DNA of 51,658 nt from Sedimenticola selenatireducens DSM 17993 (GCF_000428045.1 NZ_KE386616.1:31942-83599), one strand, 5' to 3'; counted from the stretch's first letter, positions 16,138-24,985 are shown. Numbers and translations are program-made. Notes: generated by a model not told the origin, from the sequence alone.

Positions 16138-16165
16138 CTGCAGAAACCTTGTTGGAGTAAGAAGT

Positions 16166-18769
16166 ATGACCAATCTGGATGAATCATTACGCGACGATGT
16201 ACGTATGCTCGGTGAGAGTCTGGGGCAGACCATCGAAAACCATCTGGGACCGGCGTTTCTGCAGAAGATCGAGCGCATACGCCATCTGGCCAAGGCGGGG
16301 CGGGAGGATACCGGCTCCAATCATGACGCGCTGTTGCGGGAACTCTCCGGTCTGAGTGAAGCCGAGATGCTGCCGGTGGCGCGCGCCTTTACCCAGTTTC
16401 TCAACCTGGCCAATATCGCCGAGGAGTTTCATCGCGTGCGACTGCATCAGGACGTGTGCGAACTGGATGCGGAGGACTCCTTTGCCCGGCAACTGAAGCA
16501 GCTGCAGGTGGATGGACTCACCGATGAGCAGATCCTGCAGGCGATCGGCCGCATGGAAGTGGATCTGGTACTCACCGCCCACCCCACCGAGGTGAACCGC
16601 CGCACCCTGATCAAAAAATATAACGCCATCACCGACTGTCTGCGCAAACTGGAGCGGGGGGAGTACCGCCAGCGCCGCCTGAATGAGCTGGTCAGCCAGA
16701 TCTGGCACACCAATGAGATTCGCCGGCAGCGCCCCACGCCGATCGACGAGGCGAAATGGGGGTTTGCCGTTATCGAGGGGTCACTCTGGCAGGCGGTGCC
16801 GAACTACCTGCGGCAGCTGGATGAGTCGATGCAGGCGGTGTTGAACCAGCCGCTGCCACTCGACTGTTCGCCGGTTCGTTTCTCCTCCTGGATGGGCGGG
16901 GACCGGGATGGCAATCCCTATGTCACTGCTGCGGTGACCCGGGAGGTGCTGCTGCTGTCGCGCTGGATGGCTGCCGATCTGTATGACCGGGATCTGGATG
17001 AGCTGCGCTCGGAACTCTCCATGTATCAGTGTAATGACGAACTGCGGGAGCGGGTTGGGGATGCGGCCGAACCTTATCGGTATCTGTTGGCCGGTCTGCG
17101 CCGCCGCCTGGATCAGACCAAGACCTTGATCCAACAGGGGCTGTCGGGGCAGGGCTTCAAGCCTGAGGTGCTGATGACCGCCGAAGATCTGCTGGAGCCG
17201 CTGATGCTTTGTCATCGCTCCCTCATCGAGTGCGGTATGCAGATCATCGCCGGTGGTCTGCTGGAGGATATCATCCGCCGCATCGCCTGCTTCGGCGTGA
17301 CCCTGGTGCGGCTGGATATCCGGCAGAACGCCGACCGCCACGCGGCCGTATTCGACGCCCTGACCCGGTTCTACGATCTTGGCTCCTATCTGGCGTGGGA
17401 CGAGGCGGAGAAACAGCGCTTTCTGTTACAGGAGCTGCAGAGCAAACGACCACTGATACCGGTGGACTGGCAGCCCGATGAAGAGATCAGCGAGGTGCTG
17501 GAGACCTGCCGGGCGATCGCCCAGGCCGATCCCAATTCCTTGGGCTCCTATGTCATCTCCATGGCCAGCCGGCCATCCGATGTGCTCTCGGTCATTCTGC
17601 TACTGCGGGAGATGGGAGTCGGGCACGACATGCGGGTGGTGCCGCTGTTTGAAACCCTGGCGGATCTGCAGGATGCCCATCACTGCATTGATCAGCTGCT
17701 CTCCATCGACTGGTACCGGGACTACACCCACGGACACCAGGAGGTGATGATCGGTTACTCCGACTCCTCCAAGGACGCCGGTCAGCTGGCGGCGGTCTGG
17801 GCGCAGTACCAGGCCCAGGAGGCGTTGACCGCCACCTGTCGTGCCCGGGGGGTTCATCTGACCCTGTTTCATGGCCGTGGTGGTACGGTCGGCCGCGGTG
17901 GCGGCCCGACCCACCGGGCGATTCTGGCCCAGCCTCCCGGTTCGGTGGACCACACCCTGCGGGTGACCGAGCAGGGCGAGGTGATCCGCTTTAAATTCGG
18001 CATTCCGGAGATTGCCGAGCGCAATCTGGAACGCTATACCGGCGCCGTGCTGGCCGCCACCCTCTGTCCGTCACCGGCACCGCGCCCGGAGTGGCGGGCC
18101 ATGATGGAGTCGCTGGCACGGGACGCCTTTCGTGAATATCGGGCAGTGGTGCGGGATGATCCGCGCTTCGTGCCGTTCTTTCGTGCCTCGACACCGGAAC
18201 ATGAACTGGGCAAGCTGCCGCTGGGATCGCGGCCGGCCAAGCGTCGTGCCGACGGCGGTGTCGAGAGCCTGCGGGCGATTCCCTGGGTGTTCGCCTGGAC
18301 CCAGATCCGGCTCATGCTGCCGGCCTGGCTGGGATCAGACAGCGCCCTGGGGCAGGCGATCGAGTCCGGTGAGTTGGCCCGGCTGCACGAGATGTACGCG
18401 GCCTGGCCCTTCTTCGCCAGTTATGTGGATATGCTGGAGATGGTGCTGGCGAAGAGTGATCCGGTGATTGCGGAATACTACGCAGCCAGATTGGTGCCGG
18501 AGGAGTTACAGGCCCTGGGCGAGACGCTACGGGAACGCCTGAGCGGCACTTTCGATATGGTGCTGAAAATCAAACAGACGCGCAAACTGCTGGCGGATTT
18601 TCCCCTGATCCGGCGCTCCATCAATGTGCGTAACCCCTATATCGATCCGCTCCACTATCTGCAGGCGGAACTGCTCCATCGCGACCGCAATACACCGAAG
18701 GAACGCCTGGAGCAGGCGCTGATGGTGACCATGGCGGGGATTTCGGCCGGTATGCAGAATACCGGCTGA
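16166..18769 (+). CDS. ppc: Phosphoenolpyruvate carboxylase
   Basis: ATG 16166 behind TTGGAG gives 867 residues, close to E. coli Ppc (883). Family landmarks are all present: catalytic His139 in VLTAHPTEVNRRT, GGDRDGNPYVT, GYSDSSKDAG, the Gly-rich FHGRGGTVGRGGGPTH loop and the conserved C-terminal QNTG. It fixes bicarbonate onto PEP to form oxaloacetate, refilling the TCA cycle and feeding aspartate synthesis. A longer in-frame extension upstream overlaps trmN6 and is not coding. Confidence 0.97.
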   Translation: MTNLDESLRDDVRMLGESLGQTIENHLGPAFLQKIERIRHLAKAGREDTGSNHDALLRELSGLSEAEMLPVARAFTQFLNLANIAEEFHRVRLHQDVCELDAEDSFARQLKQLQVDGLTDEQILQAIGRMEVDLVLTAHPTEVNRRTLIKKYNAITDCLRKLERGEYRQRRLNELVSQIWHTNEIRRQRPTPIDEAKWGFAVIEGSLWQAVPNYLRQLDESMQAVLNQPLPLDCSPVRFSSWMGGDRDGNPYVTAAVTREVLLLSRWMAADLYDRDLDELRSELSMYQCNDELRERVGDAAEPYRYLLAGLRRRLDQTKTLIQQGLSGQGFKPEVLMTAEDLLEPLMLCHRSLIECGMQIIAGGLLEDIIRRIACFGVTLVRLDIRQNADRHAAVFDALTRFYDLGSYLAWDEAEKQRFLLQELQSKRPLIPVDWQPDEEISEVLETCRAIAQADPNSLGSYVISMASRPSDVLSVILLLREMGVGHDMRVVPLFETLADLQDAHHCIDQLLSIDWYRDYTHGHQEVMIGYSDSSKDAGQLAAVWAQYQAQEALTATCRARGVHLTLFHGRGGTVGRGGGPTHRAILAQPPGSVDHTLRVTEQGEVIRFKFGIPEIAERNLERYTGAVLAATLCPSPAPRPEWRAMMESLARDAFREYRAVVRDDPRFVPFFRASTPEHELGKLPLGSRPAKRRADGGVESLRAIPWVFAWTQIRLMLPAWLGSDSALGQAIESGELARLHEMYAAWPFFASYVDMLEMVLAKSDPVIAEYYAARLVPEELQALGETLRERLSGTFDMVLKIKQTRKLLADFPLIRRSINVRNPYIDPLHYLQAELLHRDRNTPKERLEQALMVTMAGISAGMQNTG

Positions 18770-18801
18770 GGCTCGGGTAGCGGTTTCTAAATTATTGGGG
18801 C

Positions 18802-19401
18802 TCAGCCTGATTTCTTGACGAACTGGGTCAGGATGACAATCTGCTGGCCATTGACCCGGCCTTCTATCTGTCCCGGGTTATCGGCCACCAGCGAGATGCC
18901 GCGCACGGCGGTGCCGCGCTTGGCGGTAAAATTGGCGCCCTTGACGTTGAGATCCTTGGTCAGGGTGACGGTATCGCCTGCTTCGAGCCGCGCGCCGTTA
19001 CAGTCCAGATGCTGCACTGAAGTGTCGTTGTCGCTGCCATCACCGGCAGCCTCCGCCCATGCCTGGGTCTGTTCGTCCAGATAGAGCATATCCAGCAGAT
19101 CCTGCGGCCAGCCCTCCGCGCTGAGGCGCTTGAGCATGCGCCACGCCATCACCTGCACCGCCGGCACCGTGCTCCACATGCTGTCGTTGAGGCAACGCCA
19201 GTGATTGGGGTCGATCTTTTCCGGGTCTTCTATCTGTTCACGACAGGTGTCACAGAGCAGCAGGGATTGATCGGCACTGCCATCGGAAGTGGGTGGGATT
19301 TCGTAGGGCTGGAGGTTTTCCGTTGCCCTGCAGAGTTCACATTTGGATTCACTGCGCTCAAGTAACGCCTGTTCGGTACTCATAGTTGTGGATGCTCGCA
19401 T
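18802..19401 (-). CDS. PhnA/YjdM-family zinc-ribbon protein
   Basis: The minus-strand product is up to 199 residues. An N-terminal zinc ribbon (CELC ... CDTC) is followed by the PhnA C-terminal domain (CNGARLEAGDTVTLTKDLNVKG ... RGTAVRGI). This long form exceeds the ~111-residue E. coli YjdM by an extra helical middle segment. Despite the historic name, the family is not shown to act in phosphonate use. The start is uncertain: ATG at 19401 or ATG at 19383 (MSTEQALLER), neither with a good ribosome site. The 19383 start begins closer to the first Cys pair. It converges with ppc, 32 bp apart. Confidence 0.82.
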   Translation of the reverse strand: MRASTTMSTEQALLERSESKCELCRATENLQPYEIPPTSDGSADQSLLLCDTCREQIEDPEKIDPNHWRCLNDSMWSTVPAVQVMAWRMLKRLSAEGWPQDLLDMLYLDEQTQAWAEAAGDGSDNDTSVQHLDCNGARLEAGDTVTLTKDLNVKGANFTAKRGTAVRGISLVADNPGQIEGRVNGQQIVILTQFVKKSG

Positions 19402-19531
19402 GAAAAAGGCCGGGTATAACTGCAGGCAGGGGTTCTGCCTTGCAGTTATTGTCTGACGGTTGGGTCGGGCACACCATACCGGTCATCCTCTGTTCCGACA
19501 AGTCCGTTGTGAATGTGGCAGGATGCCGGCA

Positions 19532-19933
19532 TCAAATGGAGAGGCTATTTGAAACAGCATCTGTTTCAACGGGGTCCGGCTGGTCTTCGGATGAATTGCT
19601 GTCACTGCATTCCAGCGCTATTTCGGACAGCACGTCGGCAAGGGCAGCAGTCGCCGTGGTTTTATCCAGCCCGAGTTGGACAGCAAAAATCTCGAGCCGC
19701 TCACTACCCAGAATCAGCTCGATCTGCTCCGCGGCAAAAGACCGGTCGTCAACCTCTCCAAGCCATGCGCGGGTGAGGCGTTGCAGTTCGTTGTTCTGCG
19801 AGAGCATGCGGTTAAGCTCCGCAAAATTGATAGATTCCAGAGTCTCCGCCAGAGCCGCAGCCACTGTGCTGAAGTCCAGGATGGTACCAAGTCGGGTGAT
19901 TAAACGGAGTGTTCCCCGTGTTATATAGTCCAT
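19532..19933 (-). CDS. YidB-like (DUF937-type) small protein
   Basis: ATG 19933 has AGGATTGAGGTG in front and gives 133 residues. The longer frame to 20179 overlaps the next gene and lacks a ribosome site. The segment WLGEVDDRSFAAEQIELILGSERLEIFAVQLGLDKTTA with DVLSEIALE resembles the C-terminal part of YidB/DUF937 proteins (G-S-x-x-L-x-x-x-A-x-x-L-G-x-x, V-L-P-x-x-V-D-K). It has an acidic Ser/Asp-rich tail. The molecular function of the family is unknown. Confidence 0.6.
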   Translation of the reverse strand: MDYITRGTLRLITRLGTILDFSTVAAALAETLESINFAELNRMLSQNNELQRLTRAWLGEVDDRSFAAEQIELILGSERLEIFAVQLGLDKTTATAALADVLSEIALECSDSNSSEDQPDPVETDAVSNSLSI

Positions 19934-20075
19934 CACCTCAATCCTGTTGCCCGGGCAGCTAAGCTTTGTGGGTCGGTCTGCTGTGGTGGTCGGGTGCTGT
20001 CGTTTCGCATATTTTGCATGGGGATTCACCGGGACAGATGTTACCCGTCCCGGTGGATGTCTTTTCAGACCCTGT

Positions 20076-20483
20076 TCAATAGTTGATTGCACGTGGCAGC
20101 TCTTTTGCCTGTGCAACCCACTTTTCGACCTCGGATGCCGAAGGTACACGGCGCACGACATTGCCCCGTGCTTCCGCAACCTCTTTTATCTTGGCATGAA
20201 GATTCGCTGCATTTCTCTGTGCCAGTTCGGGTACCGTATCGACGCCGGCGAGCTCCAGCAGATCGGCATACTCTTCCCCGATACCCTTGACCCGTGCCAG
20301 GTCGGCACGATTGATCCAGCCGAGGATCAGTTTTTCGCTGATGCCGGATTTTTCAGCCAAGGCTTTTCTGCCCTTAGTGGTACTGCCAGCTTCGAGCAGT
20401 TTTTCCTGTGTGCTGATGCCGGCTTCCTGAAGTTTTGCGCCGTACTTTTCGCCGATACCTTCGATCTGTGTCAGTTTTGTCAT
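20076..20483 (-). CDS. DUF4332 helix-hairpin-helix protein
   Basis: A 135-residue protein with two helix-hairpin-helix-like repeats, TQIEGIGEKYGAKLQEAGI and ARVKGIGEEYADLLELAGV. This is the typical layout of DUF4332 proteins. HhH units usually bind DNA non-specifically, but the function of this family is not established. It has no signal peptide or membrane segment. It lies 142 bp upstream of the YidB-like gene on the same strand and may be co-transcribed with it. Confidence 0.8.
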   Translation of the reverse strand: MTKLTQIEGIGEKYGAKLQEAGISTQEKLLEAGSTTKGRKALAEKSGISEKLILGWINRADLARVKGIGEEYADLLELAGVDTVPELAQRNAANLHAKIKEVAEARGNVVRRVPSASEVEKWVAQAKELPRAINY

Positions 20484-20774
20484 CTCTGTCTGCTCCGTGT
20501 AGTGGCTCTTTATCGATCCTGCGATGCCGGTGCCTGAATTATTGGCCCTCTGGTAAATTCGCTGAGTGCCGTTCTCGAAAGGGCTGGCCTCGAACAGTCG
20601 AGGTCAGGTAACTCCCTGCCTCCACTATAGTCCTGACGGTTTTTGGAATGAAGCCAAATCGCGATGAAAACGGGATGAATTACAATTGTTTACAATATTT
20701 GACCGAGAGTGGTGTCGAGTCCGCCATGGATGGGGAGTTGGAAGTGGCAGCATGACTCTGTGTCATGCTTGAAA

Positions 20775-21251
20775 CTATGTCAGGTAATCGAGCGGTAATT
20801 CAGTCTTGTGGATGATCTGTTGCATGACGAAGCTCGACTGCACCCCCGAGACACCGGCGATGCGGGTGATCTTGCCCAGTAGAAACTCCTGGTAGGCGTC
20901 CATGTCGGGTACCACCACCTTGACCAGGTAGTCAGCGGCCTGTCCCGTGATCAGACTGCATTCAATTACCTCGGGAAACTCCGCCACCTTGGCCTGAAAA
21001 TTCTCAAAGCGGTCGGGTGTGTGCCGGTCCATGCTGATCTGGATCAGTGCGGTGAGCTTCAGGTTCAGCCGCGCGGGGTCGAGCAGGGTGACATGTTTCG
21101 CGATAATACCGGCTTCCTCCAACTGCTTGACCCGGCGTGAGCAGGGTGTAGGGGAGAGTCCGACCCGTTCCGCCAGTTCCAGATTGCTGATCCGGCCATT
21201 CTGTTGCATCTCCGTGAGGATGCGTCGGTCTATACGGTCCAGTTTCATCAT
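20775..21251 (-). CDS. Lrp/AsnC-family transcriptional regulator
   Basis: A 158-residue protein with an N-terminal AsnC-type winged helix (LDRIDRRILTEMQQNGRISNLELAERVGLSPTPCSRRVKQLEEAGII) and a C-terminal RAM effector domain (VIECSLITGQADYLVKVVVPDMDAY-like). The helix-turn-helix LSPTPCSRRVKQLE is that of the Lrp branch. Such proteins form octamers and respond to amino acids. It is divergent from the bdhA leader, with an AT-rich 450-bp region between them that could hold operators for both. The target is unknown. Confidence 0.9.
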   Translation of the reverse strand: MMKLDRIDRRILTEMQQNGRISNLELAERVGLSPTPCSRRVKQLEEAGIIAKHVTLLDPARLNLKLTALIQISMDRHTPDRFENFQAKVAEFPEVIECSLITGQAADYLVKVVVPDMDAYQEFLLGKITRIAGVSGVQSSFVMQQIIHKTELPLDYLT

Positions 21252-21406
21252 GGGCTTGGAAAGTAGGGTTTGGTTAGGGTGATGTTAGAATAAAATGGAT
21301 AATATCACTATATTTAATAAAAATAATAGTTGAATAATCTAAATATCAAGCAATCATGGGCTATATTTGCATACACTCACTCATCTTTTTTCCCTATACT
21401 GAGTTC

Positions 21407-21600
21407 ACTGAACAAGCCTGACCCAGGTTGTCTCCCAGGTAAGACCCCACAAGGGTCTGTTGTCCGACCCGCTTCACAAGAGTGATAACGGCACAAGGTC
21501 CAGGAGAGCGGTCATTCAGGGAAAGGCTGATTGGTAGCAGGGAAAACCTGATCTGAGGTGGGCCGCACCCGGCCCACCGATTTCCCTCCCTTTTTGCGAT
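21407..21600 (+). ncRNA. Candidate structured leader or small RNA upstream of bdhA
   Basis: Behind TATACT (21395-21400) lie a perfect hairpin AGACCC-CACAA-GGGTCT (21442-21458), CAGG-GAAAA-CCTG with GGGA in the loop, and a strong 9-bp hairpin GGTGGGCCG-CACC-CGGCCCACC (21557-21578) followed at 11 nt by CCCTTTTT. GGA occurs several times in predicted single-stranded positions, which could suit CsrA/RsmA binding. It matches no RNA family I can name. Ends are estimated. Confidence 0.28.
21557..21578 (+). terminator. GC-rich hairpin, terminator or attenuator before bdhA
   Basis: A perfect 9-bp GC-rich stem with a 4-nt loop. The T-run is displaced by about 11 nt, so it is not a textbook intrinsic terminator and may act as an attenuator or a structural 3' end of the candidate RNA. 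Confidence 0.4.
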
Positions 21601-21697
21601 TTACCTGCTTTTTCATCACTTAATCGCCATCCCGCTGAGGTATAATTTCTGCCTGAATGATGGGCGTTGCGCCGATATTTATCAGGAGAATGAGCAG

Positions 21698-22456
21698 ATG
21701 CAGAATAAAGTGGCTGTTGTAACCGGAGGGGCAAGTGGTATCGGGCGGGCGGTTGCCGAGAAACTGGCGAGCGTTGGCTGTAAGGTGGTGATTGCGGACT
21801 TTAATCCGGAAACCGGCAGCGTGGCGGCCGAGCAGATCGGTGCCAGTTTCGTGCAGGCGGACCTGTCCGATGCCGAGCAGTGCCGTTCCGTCATCGCCCA
21901 GGCCGCTGAATTGCACGGCAGCGTCGATATCCTGGTCAACAATGCCGGCTTCCAGCATATCTCCCCGATTGAGGAGTTTCCGGTGGAGCAGTGGAACAAG
22001 CTGATCGGCGTTATGCTCACCGCCCCCTTCCTGCTGATGCGCTACGCCTGGCCGATGATGAAACAGAATGGCTGGGGTCGGGTGATCAATATCGCCTCGG
22101 TTCACGCCATGGTGGCCTCGCCCTTCAAGGCCGGCTATATATCCGCCAAACATGGGGTGATCGGCCTGACCAAAACCGCGGCCCTGGAGGGGGGCGAGTT
22201 TGGTATCACGGTCAACGCCATCTGTCCGGCCTATGTACGGACCCCCCTGGTGGAGAACCAGATCGCCGATCAGGCCCGCACCCGGGGCATTCGCGAAGAC
22301 CAGGTGGTCACCGATGTCATGCTGAAGAATGCCGCGATCAAAAAACTGATTGAGCCGGAAGAGGTGGCCAATCTGGTGGCCTTCCTGGCCAGTGATCAGG
22401 CGTCATCCATCACCGGTTCCTCCCTGACCATCGATTCGGGCTGGACGGCCCAGTAG
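21698..22456 (+). CDS. bdhA: D-3-hydroxybutyrate dehydrogenase
   Basis: A 252-residue short-chain dehydrogenase with NAD-binding TGGASGIG, NNAG, catalytic Ser in NIASVHA and YxxxK (YISAKHG). The C-terminal region CPAYVRTPLVENQIADQARTRGI and IKKLIEPEEVA is diagnostic for 3-hydroxybutyrate dehydrogenase. It interconverts 3-hydroxybutyrate and acetoacetate with NAD+ and so serves mobilisation of polyhydroxybutyrate. It follows a long structured leader, hinting at post-transcriptional control. Confidence 0.92.
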   Translation: MQNKVAVVTGGASGIGRAVAEKLASVGCKVVIADFNPETGSVAAEQIGASFVQADLSDAEQCRSVIAQAAELHGSVDILVNNAGFQHISPIEEFPVEQWNKLIGVMLTAPFLLMRYAWPMMKQNGWGRVINIASVHAMVASPFKAGYISAKHGVIGLTKTAALEGGEFGITVNAICPAYVRTPLVENQIADQARTRGIREDQVVTDVMLKNAAIKKLIEPEEVANLVAFLASDQASSITGSSLTIDSGWTAQ

Positions 22457-22653
22457 ATGGAGCGGAACTGCGGCACTCATGCAGCAACTGACTATCCTTA
22501 AAGATAGAGACAAGGTGGAAAAATAACATTCGGTCGAACAAGGAGTGGTCTTTTTGCGGGACGGCTGTGATGGCTCCGCGGGTCGGCTGCTCTAATTCAG
22601 ATCGATATTGATACTTAACAGGGATTAAGCGAAAAGAAAGAACAGGAGGGATC

Positions 22654-23013
22654 ATGTGGAACCCAGCACAATTCCGGCTTGCCGGAATCGGCGTCGTTAT
22701 TGGACTGATGGCCCTCTCCCCAACTGCCTATTCGGCCACATATCAATGTGAGCAGGATGGTGTGGTGGTCTATTCCGATACCCGCTGTGGACCCAATGCC
22801 CGGCAGAGTGGCGAGACACAAAATCTCTATCCCGGCGGCTTGCGTCCGGGGGAACAGCAGATGCTCAATGAAGCAGCTGCAGATAAGTCCGCACCGGCCG
22901 CCGGCGATACTTCAGGTGGTTATGGGGAGCGGATCAGGGAGCAGAATGAACGGCGGAAAATTGAAGGGGACAAACGGCGCATCCCTTCCAGTGCCACCAG
23001 TCCCTGGCGTTGA
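22654..23013 (+). CDS. DUF4124-domain periplasmic protein
   Basis: ATG 22654 has a near-perfect AGGAGG ribosome site. The 119-residue product has a signal peptide (hydrophobic core, PTAYSA end) followed by TYQCEQDGVVVYSDTRCGPNA, the DUF4124 module with its two Cys. A charged Glu/Arg/Lys-rich tail follows. Such small proteins are common in gammaproteobacteria and have no established function. The Cys pair may form a periplasmic disulfide. Confidence 0.8.
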   Translation: MWNPAQFRLAGIGVVIGLMALSPTAYSATYQCEQDGVVVYSDTRCGPNARQSGETQNLYPGGLRPGEQQMLNEAAADKSAPAAGDTSGGYGERIREQNERRKIEGDKRRIPSSATSPWR

Positions 23014-23068
23014 AGCAGGACCCTCCCGCAACTCGAACCCGTCCAACTGACGATGCCAGGTTGAGGCT

Positions 23069-23260
23069 ATGAGAGAACAGAACGAGACGGAAGCGACTGA
23101 CCCCTGGCCACTGGAGCAGCTGGTAGAGGGGCGGCACTACTACTGGGAAGACGGGCTGATGGTGTTTACCGAATGCTATCACCGCAGCCGGGGTAACTGC
23201 TGTGGTTCTGCCTGTCGCCACTGTCCCTTCGACCATATCAATGTGAAGCCGGCAAGATGA
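23069..23260 (+). CDS. DUF5522 small cysteine-rich protein
   Basis: A 63-residue protein with YYWEDGLMVFTECYHRSRGNCCGSACRHCPF in its second half (stated in parts: YYWEDGLMVFTE, then CCGSACRHCPF). This is the DUF5522 signature. The Cys cluster suggests metal binding. Its last codon overlaps the start of the BtuF-like gene (ATGA at 23257-23260), so the two are translationally coupled. Confidence 0.8.
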   Translation: MREQNETEATDPWPLEQLVEGRHYYWEDGLMVFTECYHRSRGNCCGSACRHCPFDHINVKPAR

Positions 23261-23994
23261 GGTTGATCTCGCTGATCCCGTCCATTACCGAAACCCTGAT
23301 CGACTGCAACGCCAACCTCGTGGGGCGTTCCCGGTTCTGTATTCACCCCGAACCCGAGGTCGGACGGATTCCGGCGGTGGGGGGGACCAAGCGGGTGGAT
23401 TGGGGATCGATGGCCGATCTACAGCCGGATCTGGTGATCCTCGACAAGGAGGAGAATACCCGGGAGATGGCCGAGAGCTGTCCTTATCCCTATCTCGCCC
23501 TGCATATTATCCGGGTGGAGGATGTTGGGCCGGAATTTTCACGCCTGGCCGAGCGGATCGGCAATATCGCACTGGGGAAGTTTGCACGACGTTGGGAGCA
23601 GGCCAGTCGGCTTGCCGGGAAGCAGTATGCTATCCGGTCTCTGCCGGGCATTATCGAGTGGTGGCGGCCGCCGACCATCCAGACGCGGGTGGAGTACCTG
23701 ATCTGGCGTGATCCCTGGATGGCGATAGGCGAGGGCACTTTTATTCACTCCATGCTGGGTCGCATGGGGGTGGGAGAGCTACTGACACCCCATGCGGAAA
23801 AATATCCCGAGATTGAGCTTGCTGCCCTGAACCCGCAGCAGACGGTGCTGCTGTTCTCCAGCGAACCTTTTCCCTTTCAGCGTTACCGGGATGAACTGCT
23901 GGAACTCGGATATGCATGTGGCCTGATCGATGGGGAGAGTTACTCATGGTACGGTACCCGTAGCCTGCGTTTTCTGGAAACCTGTTGCCAATGA
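23257..23994 (+). CDS. BtuF-like helical-backbone metal receptor protein without signal peptide
   Basis: A 245-residue protein beginning RLISLIPSITETLIDC, the typical first strand of BtuF/periplasmic-binding-like cobalamin or iron-siderophore receptors. It includes LQPDLVILDKEEN and IWRDPWMAIGEGTFIHSMLGRMG. No signal peptide or lipobox precedes the domain, so it is probably cytoplasmic, unlike true ABC receptors. No BtuCD-type permease or ATPase is adjacent. Coupling with a Cys-rich DUF5522 protein suggests a shared metal or cofactor task, which is inference. Confidence 0.75.
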   Translation: MRLISLIPSITETLIDCNANLVGRSRFCIHPEPEVGRIPAVGGTKRVDWGSMADLQPDLVILDKEENTREMAESCPYPYLALHIIRVEDVGPEFSRLAERIGNIALGKFARRWEQASRLAGKQYAIRSLPGIIEWWRPPTIQTRVEYLIWRDPWMAIGEGTFIHSMLGRMGVGELLTPHAEKYPEIELAALNPQQTVLLFSSEPFPFQRYRDELLELGYACGLIDGESYSWYGTRSLRFLETCCQ

Positions 23995-24007
23995 GCAAAT
24001 AACAACT

Positions 24008-24433
24008 ATGACATCCGACACCCCTCCCTTCATGAACTATCGCGCCCTGCTGCTGGGTGCGCTGATGCTTACGGCAATCTCTCTGGGCATGATTATCCTG
24101 GCCCTGCTGCTGGATGTGCAGAAGGCGACCGCGCCACAACTGCTCACCCTCTCTGCACTTTGGATCGCACCGGGTATCTTCACTGGCCTGAAGGCGCGCG
24201 ACGGCCGGCTGCTGCATGGAATGGTGACGGGACTTGCCGGTGCACTGCTGTTGTCACTGCTGATCTACCTGATGCCACAGGTCGCTGTTCTGCAGCAACT
24301 GGCTGGAGACAAGTCAGTGGTGGTGATTATCCTGGGGGGGCTCTGGGGCGCTATCGGCGGACTTTTTGCCGAAATAGTTCATCTGCGACGTGTCAGGAAG
24401 GGGCGTGGGCAAAACAGCCAAGTACGCCATTGA
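24008..24433 (+). CDS. Small integral membrane protein, unknown
   Basis: ATG 24008 gives 141 residues; the longer frame runs back into the BtuF-like gene. Four hydrophobic segments are visible (~11-35, 45-62, 68-88, 100-120), with a basic C-terminal tail (HLRRVRKGRG). Gly-rich repeats such as GGLWGAIGGLFAE suggest tightly packed helices. I do not recognise a named family. It begins 13 bp after the BtuF-like stop and is probably in the same operon. Confidence 0.65.
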   Translation: MTSDTPPFMNYRALLLGALMLTAISLGMIILALLLDVQKATAPQLLTLSALWIAPGIFTGLKARDGRLLHGMVTGLAGALLLSLLIYLMPQVAVLQQLAGDKSVVVIILGGLWGAIGGLFAEIVHLRRVRKGRGQNSQVRH

Positions 24434-24532
24434 CGGGGTATAGGCGGTTAAGTAGTATTTGGAGAGTTAAAATATTTTAGCGCTACGTTAATTGTAAGCC
24501 TGTCGTTTAGGCCCTGGGCAAGGGAAGCCTGG

Positions 24533-24766
24533 ATGGACCATAGCTATCGGTTCCCATCCAAAAGTAACCCTGAAAAGCAGAGTATCCAAATGATGGTCAC
24601 AAAAATCAGCGCCTTTCTGCGTAATCTATTTGCCTCATTGATTAACGATGTTCCAAAGGACAGTGCACGTTGCGAATTTATCTGCGACAGGCTGGATTGT
24701 CCGCCCGAGGTTTTTGAACATTGTAAAAAGAGAAGGGATTACCAGGTTTGGGACCGGGATAACTGA
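24533..24766 (+). CDS. Small Cys-containing protein, unknown
   Basis: A 77-codon ORF. An internal ATG at 24590 (MMVTKISAFLRNLFASL) may be the true start, since the preceding 19 residues look non-conserved in character. The C-terminal half has spaced cysteines, CEFICDRLDCPPEVFEHCKKR, a pattern that could bind metal or form disulfides. The N-terminal helix is amphipathic. No family was assigned. Confidence 0.45.
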   Translation: MDHSYRFPSKSNPEKQSIQMMVTKISAFLRNLFASLINDVPKDSARCEFICDRLDCPPEVFEHCKKRRDYQVWDRDN

Positions 24767-24958
24767 ACTGACCACGGCAGGTAGACAGGGTCTGCCTGCT
24801 CCCGGGGACAGTGTTTCCCTTTCGCCTCCGCGGTCTGTCTTCGGCCCGTTTCCTGTTAAATTAATTGCGTTTGTAACCGATTGGTCGCTGTTGTGATGAT
24901 GGTGGTGCAATAGCAGCCGCATCCGTCGGGTTTTTTCCTCCCACAACTCAGGCTATAG

Positions 24959-24972
24959 TGACGTAAACGTCA
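24959..24972. promoter_or_regulatory. TGACGT palindrome upstream of MFS gene
   Basis: TGACGTAAACGTCA has 6-bp inverted arms around AA and ends 13 bp before the MFS start codon. It has the form of an operator for a dimeric repressor, but the regulator is unknown. Confidence 0.3.
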
Positions 24973-24985
24973 ACTGGGATAATTC

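Larger units (their letters stand above)
21252..21697. other. AT-rich promoter region and structured leader between lrp-type gene and bdhA
   Basis: From 21290 to 21390 the sequence is markedly AT-rich, as expected for a divergent promoter or Lrp-type binding region. A TATACT -10-like hexamer lies at 21395-21400. From ~21420 to 21580 several hairpins and GGA-containing loops follow. No protein gene was recognised. Confidence 0.5.

Noticed and set aside
15953-16165. N-terminal extension of PEP carboxylase
   Set aside because: It overlaps trmN6 in another frame; the family N-terminus and ribosome site fit ATG 16166.
21407-21600. 6S RNA (ssrS) as identity of the bdhA leader
   Set aside because: The length is similar, but the long closing stem and central bubble pattern of gammaproteobacterial 6S RNA were not evident.
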